Shown: in pieces, positions 18,793 to 27,508 of the stretch | How positions within the stretch are numbered: position 1 is the first letter of the stretch | Layout: each line of letters opens with the position of its first letter | From: an uncultured Nitrosomonadales bacterium | Lineage (GTDB): Bacteria > Pseudomonadota > Gammaproteobacteria > Burkholderiales > Gallionellaceae | DNA length: 45,821 nt | NCBI GenBank assembly: GCA_903915035.1 | Contig: CAIWRI010000099.1 | Span: forward strand, 1-45,821 | Direction: 5' to 3' | Position numbers and translations under genes: made by a program | Notes under the pieces: generated by a model | Told to the model about the DNA's origin: nothing | The model's input: only the letters and a program-made list of their open reading frames with translations | Databases searched by the model: none

Positions 18793-19709
18793 AGTCCATT
18801 CATTCACAGCGCGGTGTTGCCATCATTCTGGTGCTGCTGATCGTAGCCCTTGCCACGGTACTGGCCACTTATCTTGCAAAACAGCAGGAGCTCTGGCAAC
18901 GCCAGACGGAGAGTCAGTTTGACCACGCCCAGGCCAGACGTTTGAGCATAGCCGGAATCGACTGGGCGCGTGCCGTACTGGCTGATGATGCCCGCGCCAA
19001 CAACACGGATAACGCGGGTGAAATGTGGGCGCTGCGCCTGCCGTCCATGCCGGTGGATAATGGCGAAGTGCTGGGCGTCATCGAGGACAGGCAGGGCTTG
19101 TATAATCTCAACAATCTGGTGCGCAACGGTGTTAGCAGCGCGCCCGACATTGCACAATGCCAGCGTTTGTTAAGCTTGCTCGGACTGTCCGGTGAACTGG
19201 CACTCTCCCTGGCTGACTGGATGGATAGCGACAGCATTACACAGCCTGGAGGCGGCGCAGAGGATAGCTACTATCTGTCGCTGCCGGAACCTTACCGGAC
19301 AGCCAACCGGCCTTTGTTGGAACTTGCTGAATTGTCGCAAGTAAAAGGCTTTGATGAACGAAGTGTGGAACTGCTACGCCCCTTTGTCAGCGTACTGCCG
19401 CTCAGCTTACCGGTCAATGCCAATTTTGTGCCTGCCGAAGTGCTCGTTGCGATGATTCCGGACTTGAATCTGTCGGATGCCCGCATCATGGTGCAACAGC
19501 GGCGTGGCAATCCATATAAGGATGTGCCGGATTTTATCGCTCACCTGCCCAGACCCGGCATGCAGGTTAACAGTCAGGATTTTTCTGTCAGCAGTCAGTT
19601 TTTCTGGGTCACCGGCCGCGCAAGGGTCGCCAATTCACAAGTGACTACCGAAGCGCTGTTACAGCGGATCAACGGCTGGCCTGTCGTCGTATGGCAGAGT
19701 CTGCAATGA
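18789..19709 (+). CDS. gspK: Type II secretion minor pseudopilin GspK
   Basis: A 306-residue protein, larger than the other pseudopilins as expected for GspK. Cleavage is expected after SQRG, before VAIILVLLIVALA; the E+5 found in other pseudopilins is absent, a known GspK feature. The helical insert includes LADWMDSDSITQPGGGAEDSYY, which in the family binds calcium. The ATG overlaps the gspJ stop (ATGA). GspK caps the pseudopilus. The following DUF1624 gene overlaps its stop. Confidence 0.95.
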   Translation: MKSIHSQRGVAIILVLLIVALATVLATYLAKQQELWQRQTESQFDHAQARRLSIAGIDWARAVLADDARANNTDNAGEMWALRLPSMPVDNGEVLGVIEDRQGLYNLNNLVRNGVSSAPDIAQCQRLLSLLGLSGELALSLADWMDSDSITQPGGGAEDSYYLSLPEPYRTANRPLLELAELSQVKGFDERSVELLRPFVSVLPLSLPVNANFVPAEVLVAMIPDLNLSDARIMVQQRRGNPYKDVPDFIAHLPRPGMQVNSQDFSVSSQFFWVTGRARVANSQVTTEALLQRINGWPVVVWQSLQ

Positions 19710-20425
19710 CAAAAACCATTTCTGCCGGGATAAGCGATGTGCAGTCGCGGTTTATATCCATTGATGCGCTGCGCGGTTTTGCGATTATGTTGATGATGGT
19801 TTATCACGTCAGCTTTGATCTGAACTATTACGGCTGGCTGCATCAAGATTTCAATCATGCTACATTCTGGTTGAGCGCACGCGCTTTTATTGTCAGCCTG
19901 TTTTTAGTGCTGACGGGTATCAGTCTGGTGCTCAATGCACAGCGCACAGGTTCAATATCCTACTGGCGCAGACAGGCAAAACTGCTGGCAGCGTGCATTG
20001 CCGTCTCACTGGGCAGTTACCTGATATTCCCGCAAAGTTTTATTTTCTTTGGCATACTGCATTTTATTTTACTCGCCAGCTTTCTCGGGCGGCTGTGCGT
20101 GCGTTTTTATTATGCCAATCTGCTCGCAGCACTGCTGTGCCTCGGCATAAGCTACAGCAGCCCGGTATTTAATGCGCCATTATTGCAATGGCTGGGTTTT
20201 ATGACCTACAAACCTTACACAGAAGATTACGTGCCACTTTTCCCCTGGTTTGGCGTAGTATTACTGGGGATTTTTTTAGGGCGATTAATCATAGCCCATC
20301 CCGGCTGGCTGAGCCGCGACTACAAGGTGCAACCGCTGGCGCTGGCAGGTCGATACAGCCTTGCAATCTATTTGTTACATCAACCGGTTCTGCTGGGAGT
20401 ATTGTCTTTGGTGACCTTCTTTTGA
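19706..20425 (+). CDS. DUF1624 membrane acyltransferase-like protein
   Basis: A 239-residue polytopic membrane protein of the DUF1624 / heparan-alpha-glucosaminide acetyltransferase-like family. The N-terminal signature is ISIDALRGFAIMLMMVYH, with a conserved histidine, followed by about six to seven hydrophobic segments. Relatives move acetyl groups across membranes onto sugars; the substrate here is unknown. The ATG at 19706 overlaps the gspK stop (ATGA), and the gspL start overlaps its own stop, so it is embedded in the secretion operon. This gene is not part of the standard gsp set. It may modify the secreted protein, its anchor or the envelope. Confidence 0.85.
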   Translation: MTKTISAGISDVQSRFISIDALRGFAIMLMMVYHVSFDLNYYGWLHQDFNHATFWLSARAFIVSLFLVLTGISLVLNAQRTGSISYWRRQAKLLAACIAVSLGSYLIFPQSFIFFGILHFILLASFLGRLCVRFYYANLLAALLCLGISYSSPVFNAPLLQWLGFMTYKPYTEDYVPLFPWFGVVLLGIFLGRLIIAHPGWLSRDYKVQPLALAGRYSLAIYLLHQPVLLGVLSLVTFF

Positions 20426-21630
20426 ATACTCTGCGTATCTATTTTTCAACCGGCTGGCATGACTGCCCCTGGGCGCTGTGTGATGAGTCAGGCCGGATAT
20501 TGCAGCAGGGCATATCACCACTGGCTGATATGCCGCCTGCCCGTGACTGTGTGGGCATACTGTCGGCCGACCGCGTTTTGATGTTCACCACACCTGAACC
20601 TGCCGGCAAAAAACGCCGCTGGCAGCGCGCACTGCCCTATCTTGCCGAACAGTACACCCTGACAGATCCTGAAGATGTGCATGCCGTGCCGTCAGCCTCG
20701 GCAGAACCCGGCATGATCAGCGTATCAGTGGTGGCAAAGTCATGGTTAAAACAGCTTGTGACCGCATCGAAAGCCGCTGGCTTACCGTTACGGCGCGTCA
20801 TAGCCGAAACCTTAATGCCTGATTTACCCGCCGATTCGTGGCTGCTGGTGTGGGACGGACAAAGCGGATTTTTACGCACGTCAGTAACAACAGGGCTGGC
20901 ACTCGATTGCGGCAACAGTCAGACACCGCCGCTGACGCTCAGTCTGGTGCTACGTGAGCTTCACGTTAACGCTGGCGCACCAAAACAGATAGTATTGCGC
21001 ATGAGCGACACTTCAGTGCTACCCTGCTGGGATTTGCCCGTTCCACTTGTTCCGGGCGTCGCCTGGGACTGGCGCTGTGCCGTAATCTCTGATGCCACCC
21101 CCAACTTGCTATGGGGCGACTTTTCGCCTTCTATACGCCTGCTTGACGGTTTGTCCAAACTGAAGCCTGCACTGCATATCCTGCTTGCTGCGCTGAGTAT
21201 CGAAGTTGCGGGTTCGCATCTCGAATGGACGATGCTGGCGCATGAAAAAAACCTGCTGAGGCAACAAACAGAACATATCTTTCACGGCACGTTTGGTGAG
21301 GACAGCGAACTGGTCGATGCGCCACTGCAAATGCAGCGTAAGCTGGCGGAACTGCATCATACGGCAGGTGTCACTGACAGCAGCGATTTCCTGCCTTTAC
21401 TCGACGCTGCATCACAAGCACTGGGTACGCTAAAAACCGGCGCGGTTCTGAGCCTGAACTACGCAGCGGGCAAACTGGAGTTTGATCTCAAGTTAGCCAA
21501 TGCGGCTGAATTTCAGGCCATAGCGCAGAAGGTGAAAAAGAATGGATTTCAGTTCCGTCTCAGCGACATGCATGATCAGGGTGACGGCACCGTCGGCAAA
21601 ATGACGCTCTTACGGGAATATCTGCGATGA
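20422..21630 (+). CDS. gspL: Type II secretion inner-membrane protein GspL
   Basis: A 402-residue protein. The TTG at 20422 overlaps the DUF1624 stop (TTGA) and begins LNTLRIYFSTGWHDCPWAL, typical of a GspL N-terminus. An actin-like cytoplasmic domain occupies about 1-240, followed by a weakly hydrophobic segment near 250-265 and a ferredoxin-like periplasmic domain at the C-terminus (AAGKLEFDLKL). GspL anchors the ATPase GspE to the membrane and pairs with GspM. Longer upstream open frame is discarded because it runs inside the DUF1624 gene. Confidence 0.9.
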   Translation: MNTLRIYFSTGWHDCPWALCDESGRILQQGISPLADMPPARDCVGILSADRVLMFTTPEPAGKKRRWQRALPYLAEQYTLTDPEDVHAVPSASAEPGMISVSVVAKSWLKQLVTASKAAGLPLRRVIAETLMPDLPADSWLLVWDGQSGFLRTSVTTGLALDCGNSQTPPLTLSLVLRELHVNAGAPKQIVLRMSDTSVLPCWDLPVPLVPGVAWDWRCAVISDATPNLLWGDFSPSIRLLDGLSKLKPALHILLAALSIEVAGSHLEWTMLAHEKNLLRQQTEHIFHGTFGEDSELVDAPLQMQRKLAELHHTAGVTDSSDFLPLLDAASQALGTLKTGAVLSLNYAAGKLEFDLKLANAAEFQAIAQKVKKNGFQFRLSDMHDQGDGTVGKMTLLREYLR

Positions 21631-22133
21631 AAGCCTATCTGAATGCCCTGCATCTGCAACATTGGCAGGCGCGCCCACAAAATGAACGTCGCGCTATCCT
21701 TATTGGCACAGCCCTGGTTACGCCGCTGCTGGTCTATTTTCTGCTCTGGCAACCGGCTCACGATGCAGTTGCGCAGTTGCATGCAAGATTACCCGTGCTG
21801 CGTGTTCAGGTACAGCAAATGAATACCGCATCCGGACAAATCGCCAGTTTGCGTCATCACCCGCAAGGGGTGGTGATGAATGCGCTGAGTGTCAAATCAG
21901 CCATTGAGGAATCGGCTATCCGGCATCAGTTGGCACTCACCACGATCACGACTCAGGAACCTTCCGGCGTACGCATCACTATCGCCGCCATTTCATTCGA
22001 AAAGTGGCTGATTTGGTTGCGCGAATTACAACAGTTGCAACAAATACGCGTTGATTCCGCCGCCATTACGCTCTTGACGGAACCCGGCATGGTCGCGATT
22101 CACGCCACAATGACCAACGGCAACAATCCGTGA
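21627..22133 (+). CDS. gspM: Type II secretion inner-membrane protein GspM
   Basis: A 168-residue protein with a short cytoplasmic N-terminus, one membrane helix (about 25-43) and a ferredoxin-like periplasmic domain. NERRAILIG before the helix is characteristic. GspM stabilises GspL and links the inner-membrane platform to the pseudopilus. The ATG at 21627 overlaps the gspL stop (ATGA). Sequence conservation in this family is low; order after gspL supports the call. Confidence 0.92.
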   Translation: MKAYLNALHLQHWQARPQNERRAILIGTALVTPLLVYFLLWQPAHDAVAQLHARLPVLRVQVQQMNTASGQIASLRHHPQGVVMNALSVKSAIEESAIRHQLALTTITTQEPSGVRITIAAISFEKWLIWLRELQQLQQIRVDSAAITLLTEPGMVAIHATMTNGNNP

Positions 22134-22855
22134 GCAAGACGCTTTATCTTGCCGCCGGACTTTATTTTATCGTGCTGTTATTGATCAGTGCGCCGGCATC
22201 CCTGCTGAACCTGGCTGTCCGCCGGATGAGTGAAGATCATGTGTCGCTGGCCAATTGTCAGGGTACGGTTTGGCAAGGCAGTGCGGTGCCCGTGCTGCAT
22301 CCGGGCAAAACTTCCAACTATCCGCTGGCAACGCTCAGCTGGCAAGTGAAGCCACAAGCCTGGCTTTCAGGTCAGTTCAAGCTTATCGCAAGCGGGGACT
22401 TTTCAGCCACGCCCATGGAACTCACCCTCGAACGTCACCGCCTGACACTGAGCCATGTGATGATCTCCATGCCGGCAGAGGTGATCGGCGATTTATCACC
22501 CTTTCTTAAACCCGCCGAACTGGGTGGCAATTTGCGCATCGAAAGTCAGCAATTCATCTATGCATCGGGAGTCATGCAAGGCAAGGCAACGGCATACTGG
22601 AATCAGGCCAGTTCCACCATGTCCGCTATCAATCCTGTCGGCGATTATAAGATCGATATCACGGCTGCCAATGACGAAGTTCACGCCACGCTCAGCACAC
22701 AAAGCGGGGCCTTGCGACTTAACGGTCAGGGTAGCTGGTCACCCGCAAAACATTTCAAATTTAACGGCACCGCCAGTGGTCAGGGGAATCTCAATGAGCT
22801 TTTACACCACCTGGGGCCGGAAACGGCACCCGGCATTTTTCAAATATCACTGTAA
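22130..22855 (+). CDS. gspN: Type II secretion protein GspN
   Basis: A 241-residue protein with an N-terminal membrane helix (about 6-24) and a beta-rich periplasmic part with LANCQGTVWQGSA and the C-terminal LNGQGSWSPAKHFKFNGTA, typical of GspN. It is an optional component of type II systems with an unclear role. The GTG at 22130 overlaps the gspM stop (GTGA). It ends the rightward secretion arm; the next gene is on the other strand. Confidence 0.9.
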   Translation: MSKTLYLAAGLYFIVLLLISAPASLLNLAVRRMSEDHVSLANCQGTVWQGSAVPVLHPGKTSNYPLATLSWQVKPQAWLSGQFKLIASGDFSATPMELTLERHRLTLSHVMISMPAEVIGDLSPFLKPAELGGNLRIESQQFIYASGVMQGKATAYWNQASSTMSAINPVGDYKIDITAANDEVHATLSTQSGALRLNGQGSWSPAKHFKFNGTASGQGNLNELLHHLGPETAPGIFQISL

Positions 22856-22915
22856 ATACAGCATCGAGGAATTATTTGACCCGCTGACTCTTGCTAATCC
22901 TATAAAAAGCATTTC

Positions 22916-23026
22916 ATCCACGAAATTCACGAAATTAATCAAAGCCTTGTTTGGTTATATTAACTCACCAGGCTGGTGGTGATCTAAAGATCAATATCAC
23001 ATTGAATCTGTTCGTGTTTTTTAGTG
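22916..23026. repeat. Degenerate CCACGAAA-type inverted-repeat element
   Basis: The left end is ATCCACGAAATTCACGAAAT and the right end TTCGTGTTTTTTAGTG. The ends are imperfect inverted copies and resemble those at 10690-10820 and 28741-28916. It fills most of the gap between gspN and the convergent protease gene, together with a small palindrome TGATCT-AA-AGATCA near 22980. Confidence 0.35.
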
Positions 23027-23070
23027 CTTTTGCGAGTTATTGCCATTTTTAGGCTGATGCCAGTACTCTT

Positions 23071-23511
23071 TCAGCAACAGCCGGAAAACAGCAACAGATA
23101 GCCGCTGTTATATAAAATATGCAGCGCGATAGAGGGCGCAAGACTGCCATAACGGTCACGAAAATAGCCGAAAATCAGCGATGGGAAAAATACGCACAGC
23201 GCGCGCATCGGCGGATGATAAATCAAATGGCTCAGCGCAAACATCAGGCTGCCGGCAATATTGGCATTTGACAAAAAAAACGCCCTGCGCTTTCCCCATG
23301 ATGAACGATAGAGTTCCTGCTGTATTAATCCGCGAAAAACCATTTCTTCCAGCACCGGATATACCAGTGCAGGAAGAAACAATCGCCACGGGTTTTTGTC
23401 GGCAAGCTCAAAATGTGCGTAACCTAATTGCCAGAGAACCAGCCAGAATAACGGGGCAAGTGCCATGGCCACCCATAACTGCGGATCTTTTAAGGGCTGC
23501 GTCAGTCTCAA
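23071..23511 (-). CDS. CPBP-family glutamic intramembrane protease (JDVT-CTERM type)
   Basis: A compact 146-residue membrane protein of the CPBP (Abi/CAAX-like) family. Catalytic signatures are present: EEMVFR (55-60; E55, E56, R60), a histidine in ALSHLIYH (H95) and HILYN (H131, N135). Four or five hydrophobic segments are visible. The TTG start (23509-23511) overlaps the stop of the toroid gene (TTGA), so translation is probably coupled. Several C-terminal sorting systems have a dedicated protease of this family encoded next to a target. The neighbouring protein carries such a tail, so this enzyme most likely cleaves or transfers it at the inner membrane. No experiment supports this particular pair. 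Confidence 0.82.
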   Translation of the reverse strand: MRLTQPLKDPQLWVAMALAPLFWLVLWQLGYAHFELADKNPWRLFLPALVYPVLEEMVFRGLIQQELYRSSWGKRRAFFLSNANIAGSLMFALSHLIYHPPMRALCVFFPSLIFGYFRDRYGSLAPSIALHILYNSGYLLLFSGCC

Positions 23512-25277
23512 ACCTTGCGCCGTATCAGGTAAGCCAGCGCACCGGCAGCCATCAGCGGCAGCATCGGGTCAGGCGTACCGTTATTATGGCCTACGCTGCA
23601 ACCGAACCAGGAACTGTTGCCGCTGGTTGACGCATTAGCGGGTGCGGCACCAAAGCCAGGCGCACCGGGATCGACAATTTTGCCATTCACGATCCCATCG
23701 GCATCAACCCCCACCAAACCATCGGTGAGCGTGACGGTAATGACTTTGTTGACCAGATCGACAGTGATAGGCACCGAAGTTCCTTTCCATGTCCCGCCTA
23801 CGACTTTGAACCAGTTTATCCCGGCCTTCACCGTGCCGTCAGCGTTAACGAAACTGTTCGGGTTGGCAGGATCAAAGGCACTGGCAGGCGGCACCAGCGT
23901 CAGAACAACGGAAGTGGTCGCCGGTGTTGTCGTTGGCAGATTGAGTGTAAAACCGAACGATCCGAGCGGCAGGGTTACCGTGGCAGGTACTGTTCCATTT
24001 TCCCCGGCATTGGCCCTGCCCGCGACAGAAATCGTCGTACCACCCCTGGTTTCCAGGGTGACCATTCCGCTTAACGGCGGCGCAGTCACCCCCGTGACAG
24101 GTGCCGGATCAGGCAGGAATTTGTCTGTGGTGCCAAGGTTGATGTCTGCGAAGGCCAGCGACATCAACACAAACGCGGTTGACATATTTGAATTGGGGTC
24201 AACATACGACAGGTCATACTGATCCACCCAGTGCGTCAGGGTGCCGCTCGTGCTTGCCTGGTTATACATGGCTGTTGTCAGGCCATCAGCCCACACGATG
24301 CTCCCGCCCAGCTTGGTGCTGACGCCCAGTGTGGCCGTCAGCCCCTTGGCGACGGCATAGACCATATAGTAGTTATTGGAACCAGAACTTTGCCAGGTGT
24401 CGCCCAGCAGCGAATTATAGTTGGCGGCAAACCAGCCGACTGCATTGTTAGCTTCAGTGCCACCGCCCTTGCCTATCATAGCCAAAGACCATAAACCGGC
24501 GCCGGACATGGCAAGCGGCGTGCCGTCACTGCCATTCGGCGTGTAATAGAAATGACCAAAAAGCGCGGGATTGCTCGTATCAGTCGTATCCTGATCATGC
24601 TGAAGGAAGGTATACAGCTTGTTTGACCACGAGCCTGCTACGCTAGGATCAATAGTGACATTCAAATAGTGCGAGCCGTAATACATGCCCATCGCGCCGA
24701 ACTGGGTGACGGACATGTCCGCATCCGTACTGGGAAAGGTGTAGCGCCAGCCGCCTGTAGAAATTCCGGTACTGCTTTGACCCGCGACAAAAAACTGCAG
24801 CGCATTGCTGACGTCGGTATTGTAAGCTGTCTGTAGCGCGGGGGTGGCAAAGGTGGTCTGTTGCCCGTACAGGGACAGGGCGAGTAAGGCGAGGCCATTA
24901 TCATAATTGGCATCGCCAGAATCCTGGTAAATGCCATGATATGTCACGCTATTAAGCGTATCTGTCTTGACAAAGCTCCGGATATAGGTAATCGCATTAT
25001 CGATATCTGTTTTATACAGCGGATCGCTGTATTTTCCGGTTTCCAGCAAGGCGGCGACAGTGGAACAAGTCACCGGCAGTTCATAGCCGGAAGAGGCCGC
25101 CCAATGCCCGGAAGTGCCTGAATCTGCCACATAATCGCTCAAAAGATAAGCCTGCCCCTGAGTGACCAGGGTCTGAATCTGGTCTGATGTAGGCACCGTC
25201 GCCTGTGCAGGCGTACCCATAAATAAGGTAGTTGAAAGCAATGCCATCATTAATGGCGTCAAGGATCTGGTTTTCAT
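23508..25277 (-). CDS. Exported alpha/alpha-toroid protein with JDVT-CTERM-like tail
   Basis: A 589-residue exported protein. A signal peptide ends near TPAQA (about 26). Residues 30-370 resemble prenyltransferase/squalene-oxidase repeats (alpha/alpha toroid), with YDNGLALLALSLYG and similar helices. Residues 400-545 are beta-rich. The last 30 residues form a sorting signal: cysteine 560 in FGCSVG, a spacer, DPMLPLMAAGALAYLI as the membrane span (571-585) and RRK (586-588). This arrangement matches JDVT-CTERM-like tails. AAGGGAG precedes the ATG. Its stop overlaps the protease start. It lies between two secretion arms, so it is a candidate substrate. Its binding or catalytic activity is unknown. 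Confidence 0.8.
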   Translation of the reverse strand: MKTRSLTPLMMALLSTTLFMGTPAQATVPTSDQIQTLVTQGQAYLLSDYVADSGTSGHWAASSGYELPVTCSTVAALLETGKYSDPLYKTDIDNAITYIRSFVKTDTLNSVTYHGIYQDSGDANYDNGLALLALSLYGQQTTFATPALQTAYNTDVSNALQFFVAGQSSTGISTGGWRYTFPSTDADMSVTQFGAMGMYYGSHYLNVTIDPSVAGSWSNKLYTFLQHDQDTTDTSNPALFGHFYYTPNGSDGTPLAMSGAGLWSLAMIGKGGGTEANNAVGWFAANYNSLLGDTWQSSGSNNYYMVYAVAKGLTATLGVSTKLGGSIVWADGLTTAMYNQASTSGTLTHWVDQYDLSYVDPNSNMSTAFVLMSLAFADINLGTTDKFLPDPAPVTGVTAPPLSGMVTLETRGGTTISVAGRANAGENGTVPATVTLPLGSFGFTLNLPTTTPATTSVVLTLVPPASAFDPANPNSFVNADGTVKAGINWFKVVGGTWKGTSVPITVDLVNKVITVTLTDGLVGVDADGIVNGKIVDPGAPGFGAAPANASTSGNSSWFGCSVGHNNGTPDPMLPLMAAGALAYLIRRKV

Positions 25278-25397
25278 GAAGTTCTCCCTTAGTAGTATAA
25301 AAAATAAGTTCGATATTTGGAATTAAAAAGTTATCTGTTCTTTGCGTTCACCTCCCCCCGGTTATCCAGCATTGCAACAAGCAATGACGCCACAGCC

Positions 25398-27302
25398 TCA
25401 AGGTGCGCAACTGCGTGCTGCGCGGAAGCCGAAATAGGGTCCTGTGTAGGAAGGTGGACGTGGCACCCGCTCAGCACTCCTCAGATAAGCGGGTCCGTAG
25501 GCATAACCCCCGCCCCGCCGCACCCGCAAAAAGTCCGCCGCACCCGGGAGTGGATTGACATCCACTCCATGCGGATCGCTAAGCGACAGGCCGCTGTAAT
25601 CGGCTGTCCACCAGTTCCAGGTCCATTCCCAGACGTTGCCGGCCATGTCATACAGACCGAAACCATTGGCGGGATAAACCCCCATGCTGGTGGTTCTGCC
25701 CATGTTGTAATTGGCAAGCGAAGGATCGACCAGGTTGTAATCCAGCGGATCGTTGCCCCAGGGATAACGTTCACCGGTCAGTCCGCCACGATCGGCTTTT
25801 TCCCACTCGGCCTCGGTAGGCAGTCTGTAACCACAGCCTGCCCAGTTCACCATGGCATTGCTGATATCCACATCCCCGCTGCGATAGATCTGCGTTTTGC
25901 CGGCATTGGTGTAATACGCCGGCGTTTTTCCTTCCATTTCAGAACGCGCATTCATCCATTTGAGCACGTCGTACCAGCTGATCAGCGTAACCGGCAAATC
26001 CGTGCCAAGCTCAGGCGAGTCAGAACCGTTGTTACCTGGATTATCAAAGCTATAACCGTTATTTATCGCCCAGTTGTAAACCGGTACCCAGGCGTCATAG
26101 CCGGTTTCGAACTTGTCTATATAAAACGGCGAAACAGCCACCATTGTGGCCGGTTTGGCATAGCTAATGCTGTCCAGATTGTCGCCCATCTGAAAGCTGC
26201 CGGCAGGAATCTGCACCATACGCTGGCTGATCGGCGGTAAAGCCGTGGTTCTGGGAGTCGCTGCGACCTGTGCAGAATCTGAACTCTGACCACTACCGTT
26301 GCTGGCGGTAAGCACGAAGAAAGAGGCGCTATTCTTAGTCAAACCGCTTATTTTGTAAGGGCTGGTAACATTATCGATCAGCGTCCCCGTCTGTTGGGTA
26401 ACCCCCCAGGCAGGCCCGTAATAAAGACTGTATTTTGTCGCGCCGGCAGAAGGACTCCAGTTCAGCACCACGGTACCGGGATCCGTAATATCCAGCGCGG
26501 ACTGTAAATTGACTGGCGCCAGCGGAGGCGGTACAGTCGAAGGCGTGGCAGCGACTTCGAAGGATTCGCTGCCTTCCAGGGGAGCGCCACTGGATAAGCC
26601 GACTGCCGTGATAACGGCATAATAGGTCGTACCGCTGGTGAGCGGCGTCAACGTATACGGACGGGTCACACCGGTGACTTTTGTGCCGCCGGAGGTCGCC
26701 GTTACGCCGCTTGCCGTTGCGTAATAAAGATTGTAGGAACTGGCACCGGGTGAGGCATCCCAGGAGTAAACAATCTGTCCGTTGCCGGCATCCGCACGAG
26801 GATTAAGTGGTGCCGGTGGCGGCGCATCCTCATCCGTATCAGCCGGAACTGCGGATTTTTCCTTTGAAACGGCACTTTCTCCCCCGGGGCTGACAGAAGT
26901 TACCACCGCGTAATAGCGCGTACCCGGCGTCAAATCATAAATCGTCAGCGGACTGGCATAACCCGAAACTTTCGTGCCATTGCTTTTAGTCACGCCGGGG
27001 CTGGTCGAATAATAAATATTATATGAGCTCGCGCCAACCACAGCAGACCAGTTGACCGCAATTCGCGCATCTTCAGGAGCGCCTTCCACCGTGAGTTGAG
27101 CCGGTGGCGGGGGCGGTTCGGATGAAAGCGGCGGATCAGCGGCAACACTCCCGCCGCCACACCCGGATAATATTAAACTGCCAAGAAAAGTCAGTCCGAT
27201 GAGTGATAAACGGACAAATCGCCCGTGTCCCGGCTTAATTATTGCGATAATAAAATCCGGAATCAAGTGATAAATCCGGTTCATAGCGACGGAATAGATC
27301 AT
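25398..27302 (-). CDS. FN3-repeat and FGE/sulfatase-modifying-factor-like lipoprotein
   Basis: A 634-residue lipoprotein. The lipobox LSGC places the acylated cysteine at 48, after an unusually long n-region; an internal ATG (residue 7) would shorten it. Three fibronectin type III-like modules follow (about 70-155, 163-250, 258-345), sharing YNxYYxxxxGVT. The C-terminal 280 residues are an FGE-like domain, with YRLPTEAEWEKADRGG, YPWGN and GLYDMAGNVWEWTWNWW. Most members of the wider family are binding or activating proteins, and I cannot see the catalytic cysteine pair of true formylglycine-generating enzymes. It is first in a probable operon with the toroid and protease genes. AGGGAG precedes the ATG. 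Confidence 0.85.
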   Translation of the reverse strand: MIYSVAMNRIYHLIPDFIIAIIKPGHGRFVRLSLIGLTFLGSLILSGCGGGSVAADPPLSSEPPPPPAQLTVEGAPEDARIAVNWSAVVGASSYNIYYSTSPGVTKSNGTKVSGYASPLTIYDLTPGTRYYAVVTSVSPGGESAVSKEKSAVPADTDEDAPPPAPLNPRADAGNGQIVYSWDASPGASSYNLYYATASGVTATSGGTKVTGVTRPYTLTPLTSGTTYYAVITAVGLSSGAPLEGSESFEVAATPSTVPPPLAPVNLQSALDITDPGTVVLNWSPSAGATKYSLYYGPAWGVTQQTGTLIDNVTSPYKISGLTKNSASFFVLTASNGSGQSSDSAQVAATPRTTALPPISQRMVQIPAGSFQMGDNLDSISYAKPATMVAVSPFYIDKFETGYDAWVPVYNWAINNGYSFDNPGNNGSDSPELGTDLPVTLISWYDVLKWMNARSEMEGKTPAYYTNAGKTQIYRSGDVDISNAMVNWAGCGYRLPTEAEWEKADRGGLTGERYPWGNDPLDYNLVDPSLANYNMGRTTSMGVYPANGFGLYDMAGNVWEWTWNWWTADYSGLSLSDPHGVDVNPLPGAADFLRVRRGGGYAYGPAYLRSAERVPRPPSYTGPYFGFRAARSCAP

Positions 27303-27374
27303 GATGCACTCCCTGATAAATTTTTAAGGCTGTTGCCGGCGCGGCAGCATTGCCTTCGGGAGACACAATGAACG

Positions 27375-27404
27375 AATAAGGCGAATTGGACAATATGCCT
27401 TATT
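27375..27404. promoter_or_regulatory. 8-bp inverted repeat upstream of the FN3-FGE gene
   Basis: AATAAGGC (27375-27382) and GCCTTATT (27397-27404) are perfect inverted copies separated by 14 bp. The repeat lies just downstream of a promoter-like pair on the - strand, a place suited to a repressor. It could also be a transcript hairpin. Confidence 0.4.
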
Positions 27405-27407
27405 GCC

Positions 27408-27435
27408 TATGTATTTTGGCCTATTTTTTTTGCAA
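27408..27435 (-). promoter_or_regulatory. Possible sigma-70 promoter of the cargo operon
   Basis: On the - strand, TTGCAA (27430-27435) and TACATA (27408-27413) are separated by 16 bp. Transcription would begin near 27401 and run into the FN3-FGE gene. Both boxes are imperfect. The AT-rich palindrome AAAATAAAGATTTATTTT (27444-27461) lies upstream. Confidence 0.35.
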
Positions 27436-27508
27436 GATACTGTAAAATAAAGATTTATTTTAAGACCATCTGTTAAAAATGACGATCAAAACCATGTAAG
27501 GTGAATAA

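Noticed and set aside
20188..20421. N-terminal extension of GspL
   Set aside because: This stretch lies within the DUF1624 coding region; a normal GspL N-terminus begins at TTG 20422.
24231..26240. Plus-strand frames opposite the toroid and FN3-FGE genes
   Set aside because: They lack recognisable domains and ribosome-binding sites, while the - strand products have clear signal peptides and motifs.
27416..27435. Sigma-54-like promoter (TTGGC ... TTGCA)
   Set aside because: The spacing between the GG and GC elements is about 2 bp too long and it would point away from the cargo operon.
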